A stretch of 64,000 nucleotides of DNA from Liolophura sinensis (Eukaryota; Mollusca; Polyplacophora; Chitonida; Chitonidae), in NCBI RefSeq assembly GCF_032854445.1, contig NC_088302.1, positions 19,713,338 through 19,777,337 on the forward strand, read 5' to 3'. Shown one piece after another: positions 27,101-39,859 of the stretch. The translations under genes and the position numbers were made by a program. Each line of letters starts with the position of its first letter. Position 1 is the first letter of the stretch. Below the pieces are notes generated by a model. It was given only the letters and a program-made list of their open reading frames with translations, was not told the DNA's origin and did no database searches.

Positions 27101-30100
27101 TGGGGGGAATTAAAATACTTCAATACTAATTACAGTCTGCAGTATGTAAAACTATTTCAAGTTTTATATGAAGGTGTATAAAAACTGAACTATAAACTAA
27201 GTGGAAAAGCTGTATGGTAAATGAAGTCCTACGTATAAAGCTTTGTTGTAAACTGAAGTGTAAGTAACTAACCTTTAAACTGTGTTACAAATACTGCAAT
27301 AAACAGGGCTAAATTGTGTATAAATCTAAGCTGTAAACTGGGCTATAATCCAGACTGTAAACAGACAACCCTGTCAACATGCTAAACTGATGCTGTAAAC
27401 TTTATCTGCACCGAGGTGTGTAAGCCAGGCTGTAAACTTTGTCTGCACCGAGCTGTTTAAGCTGGGTTGTAAACTGATGCTATATAAGCTAAGCTGTAAG
27501 CAGCAGATATATGTGCTTTTGATCCTCACCCAAATGGGGCTCGTCCTCTTGTGACTGTAGCACAGAGGGGTTGCACAGAGGGGAGACACTTCCGGCGAAA
27601 CACAGCCTGAACCTGTCCTGAAAGACGAATCTACAGAAATACGGCAAAGCGACATGGGTTTTCACTCTGCGTGTCACAGTTCATCACAAACTTCAGTATT
27701 GAATTAGTAGCTCAGTAGACTGGCAAATCCTTACGGCCAATATAGAAATCTATTGTGGCGGGATAAATTCCCCCCATCAAATTTGATTACTTCCTGCAGA
27801 AAGCCCAGTCCGTTGCTTTCTGCCAGATGATGTGACCAAGTTGATAACATGCAGTGTGTAGTGTGGCGTCATTTGATAGTTGCATCAGTTAATTGTTGAG
27901 AGTATAATTAATGCATTAGACTCATGCCTAGTGAACATGGCTGCTAATGGATCTATTTCAGAGAAAAATCTTCTGATAATTTTTGTCGTAATTTTGTGGA
28001 AAAGCAAAACCTGCGTAAACAGTACATGGCAATTACATTTTACTCCACGCTCAATTGAAAGCAGCCTTCTGCATCTAATTAGTTAATTGTTCAGAAGGAA
28101 GAGACAGTTTAGCACACCTGAGTGCTCTGCTGATTGAGTTTATTTACAAAATATGGAGATCCATTGAGAATTAATGTGCAAATCTTATTTTGCGCACATT
28201 CTGATTTGGTATCCTCTGCTCAAGCTCATTTTAATACGCCTCAGTTAATTGGACTGCACAGGGACTATCTTCCCTCATTATTAATCTCTTGGGTATAGCT
28301 GAAAATGTTTTTTTTTATGCCTGTACACAGAAGTGCATATGCTATTTAAAATGTTGTGTTTTTAATATTATGTGTACTGCCGTCCACAGAGCTTGCTAGA
28401 ACTTCACCATTCCAAGTTATGCTAGCCTATAAGGGCTTGCAATACATGTATAACAACCACTTTGGTAAAAATATAACAAAAATGTGTTAATTTTTTACAT
28501 TAGAATTCACATGAAATATACCATCATGTAAATGTATTACCTTATGATAACCAACAGAATAAAAATGTGAGATATGTACAACTGTTAGTAGTTATCCATG
28601 TTTTTTTTTCAAAGTGTCTAAGGTATTTATAATGCGGTTCCTTGTTTACTCAAGTCAAAACTTGTGTTTTGTGATAGATTGTTTTATTTTGTGTAATCTA
28701 TCCCAGATATCTGTCTGTTTGTGGTATTGTCAGAATTGACAGTATTAATGCAGACAAACAGCCTTAATTCATGAAATATGAAATAAAGGAAAAGCTATGA
28801 GAGGTTGCTTCAGATAAGATCTGTTTAAATTTTAACATACCATCACTTCAGAAAGCTGATTAAATCTTACTGTGAACATTTGGAATTTAAAATACGTTTT
28901 CATGACCAATGTGTTGTACGAGTGCATCGCCAAGCTTACAGAAATGTCTATCGGTCTCTCATGGTTGTGTGGGGACATGACTGCATCTAGGGCATAGAAG
29001 CTGTCACAGATTTTAACCTGGACTCTCCAGTGACAGTCTACAAGCCGCAGGTGGCAAATTAGCCCTGGGATTACCCGTGTCATTGTGTTTATCTCCTCTC
29101 CCAGTCATTTGGCTACGGGCAGCGAAGCAATTATCGGGATGGATAAACGCACAACTCCCGTATAAAATCTGCGGAATATCTGTGATATAGGAGTATGGTT
29201 CTTCGACATGGCCACTTTGATATGGGAAATCGGAGAGAGTGTCATTGACAGTATATATATTACATATGTGTGCTAGTGAGGTCCTCTTCCTTCTCGACCA
29301 GCCATACATGTACATGAATCATACAAGTTTCCCATGGTTAGTTCGTATCATTGTTTCTAATTTGGTTATTTATGAAGATATGGTTTGTGCTGTTTTGGAC
29401 GGTCCTTTTGGCAGGAGTAAAGAGTGTGTCAGCATCAAATGTCTTCGAGGAAGAAGCAAAACATGCATTCACATGTGCCAGGTGGAGGGTAGGAATCTGC
29501 CCTATCAGTAGAGCTTGGACTTAATCAAGGGGTAAACCTTTATCACCAATAACCATGCCGGCCTAATCTAATGAACTTGTTAGGCTCTGACTGCAGCCCG
29601 CCAAGCCCAATCCTTGTGGAATACTGCACGGCTTAAAGAGGCCGCAGGATTCAGGGCCGCATGCGAGCAGAAAAAATCCCCACTAGATTTACAGGTTAAG
29701 GCATGAAATTCGGGCCAAATCACTCCCAGACAGCCATTATTCAGTGAACTGACAAGCTTAAGGAGGAGAAGATACACTGTAGGGTATAAAAGATGGAACA
29801 AACACCCAGCTGGGGAAACATATGCAAGACATGACCAAGCTGCCATATCAAGACGCAATATACAGGATTGGCCAAACCATTTTAAAGAGCAATTTGGAAA
29901 AGAAGTTCTCACTGCATGTACGGTTGGTGGAGCAATATTATCCAGTGTTCACTGATCAAATGGCCATTAGCGACTTGCAAGATACTTGTGTCTGTGTGCT
30001 TTGGATATAAAGATTCCGTCAGTATTACAAGAGGAAATTATGTACATTTACATACAGACTGAATACAAAAGGTGATCCCAAATAGAAAGGTTTATGGGTC

Positions 30101-31089
30101 TGTTCATTTCCCCGATGTGCTCTTCTCTGTGAGATCTGTTTGTACCCGGGACTTGTGCACCATAATAATCTTGGGCATGGAATATAAAGCTGAATGGTTA
30201 CATCAGTCCTTTCTGGGATATTGGACATGGCTGGTCTTGAAAGTGTTTCCTGTCCTGGTACTCTGAACGGCACAATAAATTAAAAATATTTACCAAATCC
30301 TAACTCTCTTTCCTTTTTTTTCCCCTCAGGGAATGATTCTCACAAGAAAGTTCACCTTGTGTTTGATTTAAAAAAAAAAGCTGATAAAAAGATTGTACTG
30401 TATTGTAATTAATAAATGTAAAAAAACAACAACAAATATTTCAAAGAAAAATGCTGATAAGAACATGATTGGGTACATACATACTTGTAATTGGCATGTG
30501 GCACTTAAAGGCGGAGTTCTTGTGAGAGTAGGTTGAGGAATCTGCAGGGTGCGTTAGCCATAATGTGTGGATTATTCATTAAGAGATCTCTCTATCAAAC
30601 AACCATTTGTCCCTAAAAGCCATCCAAGTGCTGGATTTCATTAGCAAATTTGGCACTGTGGCTGTACGAATAAGGGATAATGGAATCTGATGAGGTAACT
30701 TTATCTGCTAGCTCTCCCACCAAACACAACTTCGGCGAGATGGTCAGGCATTACAGTTGGCAATGTAAAGGGGCTGTATATAGCCTGGGAGACAAAAGTG
30801 TCATCCATGTCCAGTGTGCGAGTGGGTCTGCCGGGCAATTACATTGGGAATAATGGGTAGATTCATCGAGAAGACGGGGACTCGTGGGTAATGGACATAT
30901 CAGTTTAAATTCGCTCCTGTCACCAAGGCTTCCTCTGAAGACTCGATAAATGCATGGGAACTGTGCTTGGTTGACAGTGTGCACAATTATGTTGATGTGT
31001 GGGATGAAGGAAAGTGTGCTGTAGAGGGTAATCTGTGGTGGTCCGCGATCCCTGGCTGTAGCTTAGAAATGGCACATACAAGTCCCTGG
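24151..31089. other. Non-coding, mostly unique, presumed intron
   Basis: No exon recognised. It contains one degenerate array (27180-27500) and a small hairpin (CAATACCG/CGGTATTG, 26136-26157). Segments 27700-28290, 28880-29260 and 30500-31000 are repeat-free, and several contain TTAATTA/TAATTA words of the kind bound by homeodomain proteins. A 120-codon frame at 25433-25795 has no recognisable domain and no splice context that fits RasGRF. Confidence 0.45.
27180..27500. repeat. Degenerate tandem repeat, TGTAAACT-containing
   Basis: AGCTGTAAACTGGGCTATAA, GGCTGTAAACTTTGTCTGCA, GGTTGTAAACTGATGCTATA and similar phrases recur every 20-40 bases. This is an old, eroded array. Minus-strand frames here are incidental. 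Confidence 0.6.
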
Positions 31090-32752
31090 AGAAGAGATTG
31101 GTTATGGTTGGGTTAGGGAAAATGTGTCACATCATGGATCAGACTGGTTATAGCTGAGAGATGGAGAGAACTTCATGCCATGGATCAGACTTGTTATGGT
31201 TGAGGGATATAAAGAGTTATCCCGCATTGGACAACAGAGGTCATGTGGGGTACAGTTATATTCTCGCATCCTGCAGACAATGTCAAATGTGACACCATAT
31301 ATTTTCGTATCCTATGATTGAGTAAATATGTAACAAATTTATCATGCAAAGACCCATGAATTCAGTGCAGAGAACCGGTGTATAGGCGAATCGCTTGCAA
31401 CGAAGGGAGATAAGCTGTCATCAGACACATCGTGTGCAGGATTTGAGAATATAACTGTACCCACTTGACTGTTGTTATGCGAAGTAAATGTGACGTATTT
31501 TGTCTCATGTGGGATACTATCACCTAGAACCTGTCATCTCATGGATCAGACCAGTTATAGCTGAGGAATGGAGGAAATGTGTCATCTCATGGATCTGACC
31601 AGTTATAGCTGAGGGATGGAGGAAACGTGTCATCTCATGGATCTGACTGGTTATAGCTGAGGGATGAGGAAACGTGTCATCTCATGGATCTGACTGGTTA
31701 TAGCTGAGGGATGAGGAAACCTGTCATCTCATGGATCTGACTGGTTATAGCTGAGGGATGAGGAAACGTGTCATCTCATGGATCTGACTGGTTATAGCTG
31801 AGGGATGAGGAAATGTGTCATCTCATGGATCTGACTGGTTATAGCTGAGGGATGAGGAAACGTGTCATCTCATGGATCTGACTGGTTATAGCTGAGGGAT
31901 GAGGAAACGTGTCATCTCATGGATCTGACTGGTTATAGCTGAGGGATGAGGAAACGTGTCATCTCATGGATCTGACTGGTTATAGCTGAGGGATGAGGAA
32001 ACCTGTCATCTCATGGATCTGACTGGTTATAGCTGAGGGATGAGGGAACCTGTCATCTCATGGATCTGACTGGTTATAGCTGAGGGATGAGGAAATGTGT
32101 CATCTCATGGATCTGACTGGTTATAGCTGAGGGATGAGGAAACGTGTCATCTCATGGATCTGACTGGTTATAGCTGAGGGATGAGGAAACGTGTCATCTC
32201 ATGGATCTGACTGGTTATAGCTGAGGGATGAGGAAACCTGTCATCTCATGGATCTGACTGGTTATAGCTGAGGGATGAGGAAACGTGTCATCTCATGGAT
32301 CTGACTGGTTATAGCTGAGGGATGAGGAAACGTGTCATCTCATGGATCTGACTGGTTATAGCTGAGGGATGAGGGAACCTGTCATCATGGATCAGACTGG
32401 TTATGGTTGGGGGATGAGAGAACCTGTCATATCATGGATCTGACTGGTTATAGCTGAGGGATGAGGGAACCTGTCATATCATGGATCAGACTGGTTATGG
32501 TTGGGGGATGCAGGAACCTGTCATATCATGGATCATATTGGCTATAGCTGAGGGATGAGGGAACCTGTCCTATCATGGATCAGAGTGGTTATAGCTGAGG
32601 GATGGGGGAAACCTGTCATCTCATGGATCTGACTGGTTATAACTGAGGGATAGAAGAGCCTGTCATATCATGGATCAGACTGGTTATGCTTGAAGGATAG
32701 AGGAACCTGTCATCTCATGGATCTGACTGGTTATAGCTGAGGGATGGGAAAA
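31090..32752. repeat. 47-bp minisatellite, about 26 good copies plus degenerate leaders
   Basis: The unit TCATCTCATGGATCTGACTG with GTTATAGCTGAGGGATGAGG and AAACGTG repeats with 47-bp spacing from about 31520 to 32752. The central units are nearly identical, while the units at both ends diverge (GGATCAGACTGGTTATGGTT, GATGGAGGAAA). Two or three older units occur at 31090-31215, separated by unique sequence. This gradient, homogeneous core and diverged edges, is typical of an actively turning-over array. Confidence 0.95.
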
Positions 32753-33231
32753 TCAGAAGTGGCACACTTGACTGGTCAGGCTAAAGACTGAGTGACTCTT
32801 CCAGATACTCCATTGACCAGCGTATCAAATATTTACTAGCCTATTGAGAATAACATTCTCCTCTTGCTGACCTGTGCAATTGATTTTTGTCTTCTGGTAG
32901 ATAATGTAATGTTAAACCCATGCCTCATGCTTCACTGGCCGGAGTGGTGGTCTGGAGATAGACATGTCACAGGAAGAGCACAGCGGAGAGGCTGGATCAT
33001 GTAGCTGTTCGTTTAGCTTAATAATCTCGGAAAGCCTGGGGGCAATGGACTGTAAGCTGTTACTCTGAGCATGATCTGCCGTAATTTTATAGGAGCCAGG
33101 AACACTGTTCTCTCTGCCTTTAATACTTGGCTCTTGGGATTAGCCATCCAGCAAGTGTTGAATGTCTTTCTGCACACTGACGGAAAACCTTGTTTTAAAT
33201 AAATTATGGTAAATGACCTAAAAGTTTGCCC

Positions 33232-33428
33232 AGATCTAAGTTGCATATTTGGCCCAAAAAGTTGCATAATTTGCCAAAGAAGTTGCACATTTTGCTCAAG
33301 AAGGTTCCATATTTTGCCCAAGAAGTTGCACATTTTGCTCAAGAAGACCATATTTTGCCCAAGAAGTTGCATATTTTGCCCAAGAAGTTGCACATTTTGC
33401 CCAAGAAGTTCCATATTTTGCCTAATAC
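33232..33428. repeat. 21-bp minisatellite, about nine copies
   Basis: The unit AAGTTGCATATTTTGCCCAAG and variants (GCACATTTTGCTCAAG, TTCCATATTTTGCC). Because 21 is a multiple of three, all frames stay open and yield repetitive peptides such as KLHILPK on the plus strand. No start context or flanking exon supports coding. Confidence 0.92.
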
Positions 33429-33574
33429 TGAGAGTTCTATTGATGTTAAAATGGTTGTTGTCGGGGTGTGTTTTGGGAAGGTAGAGTGATAGTCTGCTGA
33501 ACCAATATAAGTATCAGCATCAAAAGTAATATTTTATGACATGTATTGGCCTCTAAATATGCATGAAGGCTGGC

Positions 33575-33705
33575 AGACAAGCATTAAAAACCAACCAGAT
33601 TCAAAGAAAAACTTTAACACACTCCAGATTGGCCAAATGGAAGGCTTCACAAAAAGCATAATTGAAGTGTTATGAACCTGCATATAATAAATACTCCCCT
33701 TAGTT
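33575..33705 (-). mobile_element. Family E dispersed repeat, fragment
   Basis: The minus-strand reading gives GTATTTATTATATGCAGGTT, then TATGCTTTTTGTGAAGCCTT and CATTTGGCCAATCTGGAGTG, similar to the middle of family E. Confidence 0.45.
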
Positions 33706-33917
33706 CAGGTAACTGTCAGGAATACAAACAAGTTTTTGTTATGGGGGCCCAAAAAGTGATCAGAATCAGTTCAGTGTGTGCATGCAAATTGACCTTGCTT
33801 TTTACCAGTGAGATCATGGCATTGAATTAAGTTCCCATTGGCTCATTTGAGGATTTATGGGTGGTGGTTTGCTTGGATGAAGTTTGATCTTTTTTGTACT
33901 GCATCCATTGAACATAA

Positions 33918-34143
33918 ATTTTATTTATTTATTTATTCGATTGGTGTTTTATGCTGTACTCAAGAATATTTCCTTTACACAATGGCAGCCAGCTTTGAGG
34001 CAGGAGGAAACCGGGCAGAACCCGGAGGGAAACCCATGACCATTTGCAGGTTGCTGTCAGACCTTCTCACGTAATGCCAGGGACAAAGCCAGCATGAGCT
34101 GGACTTGAACTCATAGCGACCGCATTGGTGAGAAACTCCCGGG
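33918..34143 (-). mobile_element. SINE family B, 5'-truncated, minus orientation
   Basis: The plus strand begins with TTATTTATTTATTTATTCGA, followed by TTGGTGTTTTATGCTGTACTC, the reverse complement of the SINE B tail. It continues through AGGAGGAAACCGGGC and CAGCATGAGCTGGACTTGAA to about 34143. The tRNA A-box end is lost. No clear target duplication was found. Confidence 0.8.
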
Positions 34144-34145
34144 TA

Positions 34146-35149
34146 AAGATAAATGCCATCATGTAAGAGATATATTTTGGGGGGGATGTGCAATTCGAAT
34201 AAGATACATAGATAAAGACTTTTTTTTGATTTAGTAGCTAGAAATACATATCACAAGCGAATATTGTTAAAATGTACTCATAAAAATTTCCCAAATTTGC
34301 CATATACCATAAATACTTAAGAAATGTGACCACTGACATAGTGCATGTTTTTGGGCATATAACAGGAATATTACATTTTCTGTGAATTTCAAAGTGAGTC
34401 TCAAACTGAACAACACATTTGGCTCATTAAAATCTTGTAAGTATTTTTCAACATGCATCTAAATTCATGCTTCTTTGGACAAATTTGTTGAGCATTTGGT
34501 CATGGTGCCAGGCACAGCGCCAGTAAATGAAAAAAATTATTTTCTGACATATTAATTTGCACTTGGGGATGAAGTCTCTTTGGAAATGTGTCAGGCTCTT
34601 TTGTCAGTGACGTCTACTTAAAGCGATGTAAAGACCAAATGACTGGTCCACTGATCTCAGTTTACCTGGCTCTCCACCAGGAAAAAAACGAGCTGTAAAC
34701 AGGTATAGATCTGACAAGGTAACTATTACCCACCTGTAAATGATCAAAGGCAGTCTGTAATGAAAGGTAAATAATGTCCTATTCAATAGATAAGCTCACA
34801 AGGTATTGATTTGCCAGTCACCGTGTGCAGAATAATGTCCTAGTCTTGTAGCTTAAACGCCAGTGGCAAATAAGGGGTACACAGATTTGCAAGACTTCTG
34901 CTCTGATAGTTCGGTCAGATGCCAGGTGGTATATTTTCATGATTTTTCTTGTCTTTCAAGGTTTTTTGATTATAAGAATATGTCTTCAACAGACAAAAAA
35001 TTGCTGGGACAGTCCACAAATTGGGCAATTTTCAAGTTTTAATTTGATCCCTCCAACAACATTGGAAAAAAGATATAACAACATCCACATTAAAACAACA
35101 GTTTAAATTGAGGTGGCCTACAACCCATTAGTTCACCTTATTGGGCACT
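34146..35149. other. Non-coding unique sequence
   Basis: AT-rich; nothing recognisable on either strand. Confidence 0.5.
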
Positions 35150-35345
35150 CTGCCAGCTGACATACTGACTAAAGTGTTTTCCTAATGTTGCAATTGATCG
35201 ACGTCTGACCGCTCAGATCACAGGTTCAAATCCTTCACTCGCCGATTCTACTATAAATTTAAGTCAGGAAGTTTGTCAAGTGAAGGGCAGTGGTTTACTA
35301 ACTACACCCACTACAGTTACCTCAACCCATAAACCCCTATCATAT
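35150..35345 (+). mobile_element. Family C dispersed repeat (tRNA-like head)
   Basis: Contains a B-box-like CACAGGTTCAAATCC near 35218, then TTTAAGTCAGGAAGTTTGTC and ACCTCAACCCATAAACC. Related body sequence occurs near 51895-51985 (AAAGTTTGTCAGTAACTTTC) and near 4815-4880 (ATAAGTTTGTCAGTAACTTG). It is probably an old tRNA-derived SINE; ends are uncertain. Confidence 0.5.
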
Positions 35346-35849
35346 AAGTGAGAAATGGATGTGAAATGACACAATTATTGCGAATAAGTTTCATGTTTTC
35401 TAATTGTGACGCTGTTGCAGTTATGGACATTTACATAGTCAGTATACACTTGTGCTTTGAGGCTGAGATTTTTTTTGGAATTCCTACACCTGTGTCAAAT
35501 ATTGAATATATTTGTTATGGATTTTTTTACCAAAACTCTTCAGCAAAACATTTAAATGAAAGCTGATCAAATCACATTTTTTTGTATTTCAAATTATTGC
35601 CTTAAGTAAATGTCAGACACAACATCTGTACTACTTGTAGTGTTTAGATGATTGTAAATTTGGAAAAAGTTATAATGTGACCTACTTTATGATGAACTGC
35701 CGAGAGATACAATGCTTTAACATACAGATCATGCAGCGTATGGTTCCTAGCTTAGTTATGCACTATCAAAATTGCTCTCTCTTTATATTAAGCTGACTGC
35801 AAATTCTTTAAATAGCTTTCTCTATCTGTCCATTCTTTGATCTTATAGA

Positions 35850-36895
35850 ATAGGTAGTGCAGCTTTGCTGAGAATTCTGGTAGTGTAGCTGAGAACTGTG
35901 GCAGTGCAGCTTTAGAACCAGTATACTGTAGCAGAGAACTGTACATGTATGTGAAAGTGTAGTTTAGAACTGCTTTGCTGTAACTGATAACTGTGAAGTG
36001 TAGTTTAGAGCTGCTGTGCTGTAGCTGATAACTGTGAAAGTGTAGTTTAGAACTGCTACATGCATTATTTATCACAGAACTAGCTGACAGTGTAGCAGGG
36101 AATTGCAGTGTATAGTGTATGAAAATCAAGCTGAAATTTGTAGTATTGTACCTGAAAAATGTTGCATTGAAGGCTGAGAAATATAGCAGTGAAGGGTGAG
36201 ACCTATGTGGAGTGTAGCAGTGTTGATGAGAACTGTGAAAAGTGTAATTGAGAATCATGTGTATACAGATAAGAACAGAGCAGTTTACCTGTGGAACTGT
36301 GGAAGTGTATTAAGCAATGGTAGGAAGTGTAATTGGGAACTGTGAAAAGTGTAATTGAGAAGCATGTGTATACAGATAAGAACAGAGCAGTTTACCTGTG
36401 GAACTGTGGAAGTGTATTAAGCAATGGTAGGAAGTGTAATTGAGAACTGTGAAAAGTGTAATTGAGAAGCATGTGTATACAGATAAGAACAGAGCAGTTT
36501 ACCTGTGGAACTGTGGAAGTGTATTAAGCAATGGTAGGAAATGTAATTGAGAACTGTGAAAAGTGTAATTGAGAAGCATGTGTATACAGATAAGAACAGA
36601 GCAGTTTACCTGTGGAACAGTGGAAGTGTATTAAGCAATGGTAGGAAGTGTAATTGAGAACTGTGAAAAGTGTACTTGAGAACCATGTGTATACAGATAA
36701 GAACAAAGCAGTTTACCTGTGGAACTGTGGAAGTGTATTGAGCAGTGGTAGGAAGTGTAACTGAAAACTGTGAAAAGTGTAATTGAGAAGCATGTGTATA
36801 CAGATAAGAACAAAGCAGTTTACCTGTGGAACTGTGGAAGTGTATTAAGCAATGGTAGGAAGTGTAACTGAGAACTGCAGTACGTGTGTATGAGG
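35850..36895. repeat. 107-bp minisatellite with a degenerate leader
   Basis: From about 36225 to 36895 the unit GTGTAATTGAGAAGCATGTG, TATACAGATAAGAACAGAGC, AGTTTACCTGTGGAACTGTG, GAAGTGTATTAAGCAATGGT and AGGAA repeats about six times at 107-bp spacing (36256, 36363, 36470). The region 35850-36225 holds shorter, older variants around GTAGTTTAGAACTGCT. Minus-strand frames of up to 156 codons are repeat translations. Confidence 0.93.
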
Positions 36896-36899
36896 GAGA

Positions 36900-37402
36900 A
36901 TGCATCAACAGACTGCATTACAGTCGCTTCCAGAGTGAATAATTGATAGTGAGCATGGTGTGATCATGGCGTGCAGTGTCTGACGACACACACACTGTTT
37001 GTACTCTAGGCTGTCGAACCTCGCATTGCCCAGCTCCCCTCCCGGGATACTCCGAGATACAGGGAAAATCAATCGGACAACAATAGATAAAACAACATCA
37101 GATCTAGCCTGTGGCCCTCAGCAAGATAGTCGGCCAGATAATGGCATTGCCAGCCTAGCCTATTCTGTTTGGAAGTATCACAGGTGACTCTTACTGGCCG
37201 ACTGATGCACAGAACTCCTGGAATTAACTTACATTAATAACAGATCACATTTCCTGGAAACACAAAATACTTTCTCAAAATAACTGAATTTTTGTGTTGG
37301 GGGTGGGATGAATTGGGGTGGTACAGGAAATATATGTATTGCTGTTTCTATTCTTTATTTATTTTTTGTATTTTTTTATTTACTGAGTTATTTATGTATT
37401 TA
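36900..37402. other. Non-coding unique island between repeats
   Basis: Higher-complexity, GC-richer sequence (CTCCCCTCCCGGGATACTCC, GTCGGCCAGATAATGGCATT) between the 107-bp array and a SINE B. No coding support; a candidate regulatory island by its composition only. Confidence 0.35.
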
Positions 37403-37560
37403 TTTCTCTGGCTGTACATGGGAAAGTCCGCTAGCAACCTGTGGATGCTTGTGGATTCTCCCCTGGCTGTGCCTGGTTTCCTCCAACCATAATTTTGGCC
37501 GCTGTTGTATAAGTGAAATATTCTTGAGTATGGCATAAAACACCAATCAAATAAATTTAT
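37403..37560 (+). mobile_element. SINE family B, 5'-truncated
   Basis: Starts within the body at TCTCTGGCTGTACATGGGAA and runs through CAACCTGTGGATGCTTGTGG, TATAAGTGAAATATTCTTGA and the tail CATAAAACACCAATCAAATA. The tRNA-derived head is absent. The flanks are T/A-rich, so a target duplication cannot be assigned with confidence. Confidence 0.8.
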
Positions 37561-37684
37561 TTTTTGTTTGTTTTGTTTTTAACATTTATTATATGCTTCC
37601 TCCAAGGCATCCCAGTCTGCTGTTATGTTTTCCTGGACACAAAATTTCTCTTTTTTCTTTTGTGATGGGAGCAGCTTTCCCTTT

Positions 37685-37755
37685 AGTTTACTTAATTGGT
37701 AGAGCGCTGGTTGTCAAATGTGGGGGTCCGAGTTCCAATCCTGAAGTGACACAGT
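37685..37755 (+). mobile_element. tRNA-like sequence, probable SINE head
   Basis: TTAATTGGTAGAGCGCTGG resembles a tRNA D-arm/A box, and GGGTCCGAGTTCCAATCC resembles a TpsiC arm/B box about 40 bases later. The acceptor stem does not pair convincingly, so this is more likely a SINE head or tRNA pseudogene than a functional tRNA. Confidence 0.4.
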
Positions 37756-38486
37756 GTGAATTCTTCAGCTTTAATTTACACCTTTATAACGGGTATCAAA
37801 AAGCAAGACTTTTGTTTTAAGATCCAGGATACATTTTTAAAAACCTTCTTGAAAGAGATCTTGCATTTGTTTTTGTTCATAGCAGATGCTTATCTACAGT
37901 CTAACACCTATATGAACACAAAATTCCTGAAATCTTTTTTCTGTTTTATTTTTTTGTAAATAGAAACCACTGAGTGAGCACAGTTTTTCTGGTTGGAAGC
38001 TTTGTATAGGCTTATCAGTGTAAAATAAACTGTTATGTAGCCAAAAAAGAAAAAAAAAAAAACATTTCATTAACCTTTACCTGTACACTAATCTTCTACA
38101 CTTTATTGAAGTCTTGGAATGCTGTAAAAACTCATTTTATCAAATTTGTCTTATTGGATCATTTATTGGTGAAGAAATGGACAGGGAATCTTTTGAAAGT
38201 TTAGTCTTCCTCTACTAGTTCCGTTAGGTCCAGATATTGGCAAGGCATTTGATAAATCGTTCAGTGTATGTGATACATAAAAAAAAACAGGATAAATATA
38301 AGCTGTGATATATTTAAATGAGATCATTGTTAGCATCCCAAGACCTTTAATCTGGGTAAATGCATCAGATCAAATCAGTTTAATGTACAAAATGATGATC
38401 AATAATATTTGATGAAATCCTGATTAGAAGCAAATGTGTTCTGTTCAGCCGCAAGCTTTAGATGATTGGATATAACTTATTGAATG

Positions 38487-38707
38487 CCGCATTTCTTCCA
38501 TTTTTTGGGAACACCTGGTCAGCTCATTTTAGCTAATATGTATGTAATTCTAGCAGGAGTATTTAAGCTGTTTTTTTCTCACATGGTTAGATGATCTAAT
38601 GAACAACATTCTCATATCTTTACTCGTCCAAAAGGTTGGTAAAGAAATGTAATATTCTACTTTCAACAAAACTAATATCTGACAGAAAAATTAAAAGAAT
38701 TATGGTA
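38487..38707. mobile_element. MITE family D, diverged copy
   Basis: Shares with the 42592 copy the internal stretches ACACCTGGTCAGCTCAT, TCTCACATGGTTAG, CTAATGAACAACATTCTCAT and GGTTGGTAAAGAAATGTAA in the same order. Ends are CCGCATTTCTTCC and AAGAATTATGG-TA, still recognisable as inverted repeats. Confidence 0.8.
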
Positions 38708-38786
38708 CCTCTACACAGAATCATTGATGCATATGGGTTCCTTAAGGTGTGAAAAAGCTTTGATCATCATTGATCACCTCAACACC

Positions 38787-38850
38787 ATAACCTGAAAGTG
38801 AGTGAGTGCTTGGGGTTTAACGTCGTACTCAACAATTTATAACCTGAAAG
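38787..38850 (-). mobile_element. Extremely 5'-truncated SINE A: 40 bp with 12-bp TSD
   Basis: Only 40 bases (38799-38838) of the SINE A 3' end are present, in reverse orientation (plus strand: GTGAGTGCTTGGGGTTTAAC then GTCGTACTCAACAATTT). They are bounded by a perfect 12-bp duplication ATAACCTGAAAG at 38787-38798 and 38839-38850. The duplication shows this is a complete insertion event and not the leftover of a larger eroded copy. Confidence 0.88.
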
Positions 38851-39859
38851 AGATACAAATGTACATACCTACGGTTTATTAGTACCACAGCTTTAATATG
38901 AATATCAAACGATTTTAAGCTGTGACATGGGGCTGTATAAATTTAAAAATGTGTCTGGTCAGTCAAATTTTTGACATCCTTTGCTTTAGCGTGGCCCATT
39001 TACTTAAGGAAGGTCCTGGGTGTAAGATGACATGGAGTTTATGTAGGATATTGCGCTTGCTTTAATGCCTGATTTTAGGCTCATGCTTCAATCCAAGGCA
39101 AGTCCATAATGTTGTGGCCGCCTATACTGACTTGCTGCTATCTGTTCATGTAGATCTGAACACATGCTTCCAACCTGTCTAGTGACTCATATTTTAATGG
39201 AGAGTTCAGTACTAAGACCACACCAATTTAACTATGTTTGCTTATTTAAGACTTTTTGAGTCATGACAATGAGGTATAAACTGAAAAATCTTTCAATTTT
39301 TGGGAAATGTGGAATGTTTCAGCAATTGCTCCTGCTAAAGACATATATGTATTTACATGATCAAAAAGCCTTGAATAAGACTGAACTATTGAATTTTAAA
39401 TGTTATATTTATTTTTCAAATTTTTAATGGCGGCTCACAAGTAAATGCAAATGCACAAAACGATATTAAGAACTGACTTCAATTTCTCTTCCCAAACTAT
39501 GGAAAGCAGCTGTATGGTGCAGCTAATGGATCTAGTTTTGAACTGAGTTTAGATCATGGATGTGTGTAGATCTACGTGGCAGGAAATGGTATTATTTTGG
39601 TGCAGGACATCGTGGCATATCTTCTAGGTATTCACATTATTTTTAAACAATTAGAAAGTTATTTACAAGGCAGTTTTGTCTTGCGCCAAACAGTAGGCCC
39701 TGTTGCGGGACATTGCCCTTGTCCTACTGTTGATTTCCAGGCTTGATGTAGGTGTTTCATACCCAGTGTGTACTCATGTACACCTTGCATAGCAAGTTGT
39801 AAAGGTCAGTGTTGTGATCAGGTGGTATTCCCCTGAGAATGTGAAGTTCAGTTGCTTCT

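Noticed and set aside
35788-36258. 156-codon minus-strand frame
   Set aside because: Spans the degenerate leader of the 107-bp array; composition follows the repeat and no family is recognisable.
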